NCBI RefSeq assembly: GCF_020715565.1
Contig: NZ_CP085839.1
Span: 2,542,001-2,606,000, forward strand
Direction: 5' to 3'
DNA length: 64,000 nt
From: Nocardioides sp. Kera G14
GTDB taxonomy: Bacteria > Actinomycetota > Actinomycetes > Propionibacteriales > Nocardioidaceae
The stretch's first letter is position 1, and each line of letters starts with the position of its first letter. Shown in pieces: positions 61,932 to 64,000 of the stretch. The position numbers and the translations under genes were made by a program. The notes beneath the pieces were generated by a model. It worked only from the letters and a program-made list of their open reading frames with translations. It ran no database searches and was not told where the DNA came from.

Positions 61932-64000
61932 ATGGGGAACTTCGACTTCGTCCGCCAGACGCTGCCGTCACTCCATGACGACTGCGCCCGGGCTGAGTCG
62001 TATCTGTCGTCGGATCCGCGCTCCGCATGCTTCTACAGCCGTCGCGTCGTGGAGGAGCTGGTCGGCTACCTCTACGACGTCCTGTCGCTACGGACTCCGT
62101 ACCGCGATGATCTTGCCGCCAAGATCGGTGACCCCGCGTTCAAGGCGAAGGTGCCGCAGGGCATCGCGCAGAAGCTGACCGCGATTCGCCGGATCGCTAA
62201 CACCGCGGTGCACGAGAACCGCCAGATCCGGCCAGATGTGTCGCTCGCGGTGCTGCGCGAGCTGTTCAACGTCGTGGTGTGGACGTCGTATCATCACTCA
62301 CCGTCCCCCGACGTGGTGCCGCTGCAGGACCAGTTCGACCCAGCCCTCGCCGACAAGGCCGCTCCGCTGTCGCGCGAGGAGGTTGCGCGGCTGGCCGCGA
62401 AGTTCAAGGAGCAGGACGAGGCCCACGCCCGAGAGTTGGCCGAGAAGGACGAGCGTCTCGCTGCCCACGAGGCCGAGATCGCGGAGTTGAAGGCGCAGAT
62501 TGCCGCGGCTCAAGCTGCTGCCGCGCCGGACACCCGCGACTACGACGAGGCTGCCGCCCGGGACCTGTTCATCGACGTTCTGCTCCACGAGGCCGGTTGG
62601 GAGCTCTCTGAAGAGCGCGATCGCGAGTACGAGGTTGCGGGCATGCCCAACGCCGAGGGCAAGGGATTCGTCGACTACGTCCTGTGGGGCGCAGACGGCC
62701 TGCCGCTGGCCGTGGTGGAGGCAAAGCGCACCGCGAAGTCACCGGAGGTGGGCCAGCAGCAGGCCAATCTGTACGCCGACTGTCTGGAGAAGCAGTTCGG
62801 CCGTCGTCCGGTGATCTTCTACACCAACGGTTACGAGCACCGGATCTGGGACGACGCCGGTGGCTACCCGCCCCGAGAGACCCAGGGCTTCTACACCCAC
62901 GACGAGCTGGAGCTGCTGATCCAGCGCCGCCGGACCAAGCAGGCTCTGTCGAGTGCTCCGGTGAACACCGACATCGCCGGTCGGCCCTATCAGGTGCGTG
63001 CGATCAAGGCGGTCGGCGACGCGTTCGACCGCAAGCAGCGCGCGGCGCTGCTGGTGATGGCGACAGGGTCGGGCAAGACCCGCACCACCATCGCGCTCGT
63101 CGACCTGCTGCAGAAGGCGAACTGGGCCAAGCGAGTGCTCTTCGTCGCGGACCGCACCGCCTTGGTCAACCAGGCCGCCAACGCGTTCAAGGAGCATCTG
63201 CCCGGCTCTACGACCGTGAATCTGGTGACTGAGAAGGCCGGCGAGGGCCGCGTCTACGTGTCGACGTACCCGACGATGATGAACCTGATCAACGAGGTCG
63301 ACGGCGGCCTGCGGCGGTTCGGTCCCGGCTACTTCGACCTGATCGTCATCGACGAGGCACACCGCTCGGTCTACGCCAAGTACGGTGCGATCTTCGACTA
63401 CTTCGACGCCATGCTCGTCGGCTTGACCGCGACGCCGAAGGACGAGGTCGACCACAACACCTACCGGCTGTTCCATCTCGAGGACGGCGTCCCCACCGAC
63501 AACTACTCGCTCGACGAGGCCGTCGATGCGGGCTATCTCGTACCGCCCAAGGGCATCAGCGTGGGCACTCAGTTCCTTCGTTCGGGCATCAAGTACGACG
63601 ACCTGACCGAGGAGGAGAAGGACCAGTGGGATGCGCTGGACTGGGGTGAGGACGGTCCGCCGGACGAGGTCGGCGCCGAGGAGCTCAACCGGTTCCTATT
63701 CAACGAGGACACGGTCGACAAGGTCCTCGAAACCCTGATGATGCAGGGCTACAAGGTCGCCGGCGGGGACCGGCTGGGCAAGACGATCATCTTCGCCAAG
63801 AGCCAGAAGCACGCGGAGTTCATCGAGAAGCGGTTCAACCTCGCCTACCCCGAGCTCGCTGGCCACTTCGCCCGCGTCATCACCCACGGCACCCCGTACG
63901 CCCAGTCCCTGATCGACGACTTCTCGATCAAGGACAAAGCGCCTCACATCGCCATCAGCGTCGACATGCTCGACACCGGAATCGACGTACCCGAGGTCGT
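61932..64000 (+). CDS. hsdR: Type I restriction endonuclease subunit R (partial, runs off the window)
   Basis: The frame is open from ATG 61932 to the window end (689 codons). Domains in order: DUF4145-like helices (about 10-115), a charged coiled coil (about 150-195), the HsdR nuclease core with VDYVLWGADGLPLAVVEAKRT (Asp/EAK), and a superfamily 2 helicase with MATGSGKTRTT, VIDEAHRS and GLTATP. It translocates DNA and cuts unmethylated DNA. The remaining helicase motifs and C-terminus lie beyond 64000. Confidence 0.93.
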   Translation, partial: MGNFDFVRQTLPSLHDDCARAESYLSSDPRSACFYSRRVVEELVGYLYDVLSLRTPYRDDLAAKIGDPAFKAKVPQGIAQKLTAIRRIANTAVHENRQIRPDVSLAVLRELFNVVVWTSYHHSPSPDVVPLQDQFDPALADKAAPLSREEVARLAAKFKEQDEAHARELAEKDERLAAHEAEIAELKAQIAAAQAAAAPDTRDYDEAAARDLFIDVLLHEAGWELSEERDREYEVAGMPNAEGKGFVDYVLWGADGLPLAVVEAKRTAKSPEVGQQQANLYADCLEKQFGRRPVIFYTNGYEHRIWDDAGGYPPRETQGFYTHDELELLIQRRRTKQALSSAPVNTDIAGRPYQVRAIKAVGDAFDRKQRAALLVMATGSGKTRTTIALVDLLQKANWAKRVLFVADRTALVNQAANAFKEHLPGSTTVNLVTEKAGEGRVYVSTYPTMMNLINEVDGGLRRFGPGYFDLIVIDEAHRSVYAKYGAIFDYFDAMLVGLTATPKDEVDHNTYRLFHLEDGVPTDNYSLDEAVDAGYLVPPKGISVGTQFLRSGIKYDDLTEEEKDQWDALDWGEDGPPDEVGAEELNRFLFNEDTVDKVLETLMMQGYKVAGGDRLGKTIIFAKSQKHAEFIEKRFNLAYPELAGHFARVITHGTPYAQSLIDDFSIKDKAPHIAISVDMLDTGIDVPEV

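Overview
The window is GC-rich and has densely packed genes, frequent GTG and TTG starts, and many starts 6-8 nt downstream of a TANNNT -10 box with no Shine-Dalgarno, which is typical leaderless actinobacterial architecture. Gene content (class II FBPase glpX, DUF4245, PIN-PhoH, threonylcarbamoyl-AMP synthase, ispH, uppS, xseAB) suits an actinobacterium, probably Nocardioides-like. The genus is an inference, because there is no rRNA in the window.

Positions 1-39043 look like ordinary chromosome. In order: the end of a coiled-coil protein; ychF; a minus-strand operon with an NMT1-type ABC importer, a RutA-like flavin monooxygenase and a small unknown protein (1411-5603); xthA; a LysE exporter; a DinB-like protein; a glutamine methyltransferase; htpX; a sensor kinase/response regulator pair; a TsaC/Sua5-type enzyme and ispH; a membrane gene frameshifted at a GGCC tandem repeat, divergent from a membrane-bound LuxR regulator; an MFS pump; xseA-xseB; DUF4245; glpX and an alpha/beta hydrolase; a polyamine/iron-type ABC importer (21598-25444); class I fumarase, a spermidine-synthase-like protein, a PAS-GGDEF protein and class II fumarase; an AbiEi/DUF559 protein bracketed by two matching hairpin cassettes; a lytic transglycosylase; PhoH with a 34-codon ORF in front; uppS; hemolysin III; a second GGDEF protein; and a DUF255 thioredoxin-domain protein.

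Positions 38883-56821 form a mobilizable integrative element of about 17.9 kb inserted inside the DUF255 gene. The crossover is a 23-bp direct repeat that encodes the conserved CHWC motif. The element supplies a new 5' end for the gene, so the reading frame is restored, while another copy of the 5' end is stranded at the right end. Cargo: tyrosine integrase, an IS110 element, a TIGR02391/Ymh-like protein, a DUF4238 protein, a potassium channel, a MobF relaxase, a DUF433/PIN toxin-antitoxin pair with a damaged toxin, an XRE regulator, an excisionase-like protein, an HNH nuclease, two nested IS3-family elements, and an AbiE-type toxin-antitoxin pair with a palindromic operator.

Positions 56788-64000 start with the stranded DUF255 fragment and a decayed second copy of the same integrase. 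This suggests an older integration at the same site and a tandem array. A type I restriction-modification operon follows: hsdM, hsdS, a PD-(D/E)XK nuclease and hsdR, which runs off the window. I saw no rRNA, tRNA or CRISPR array.
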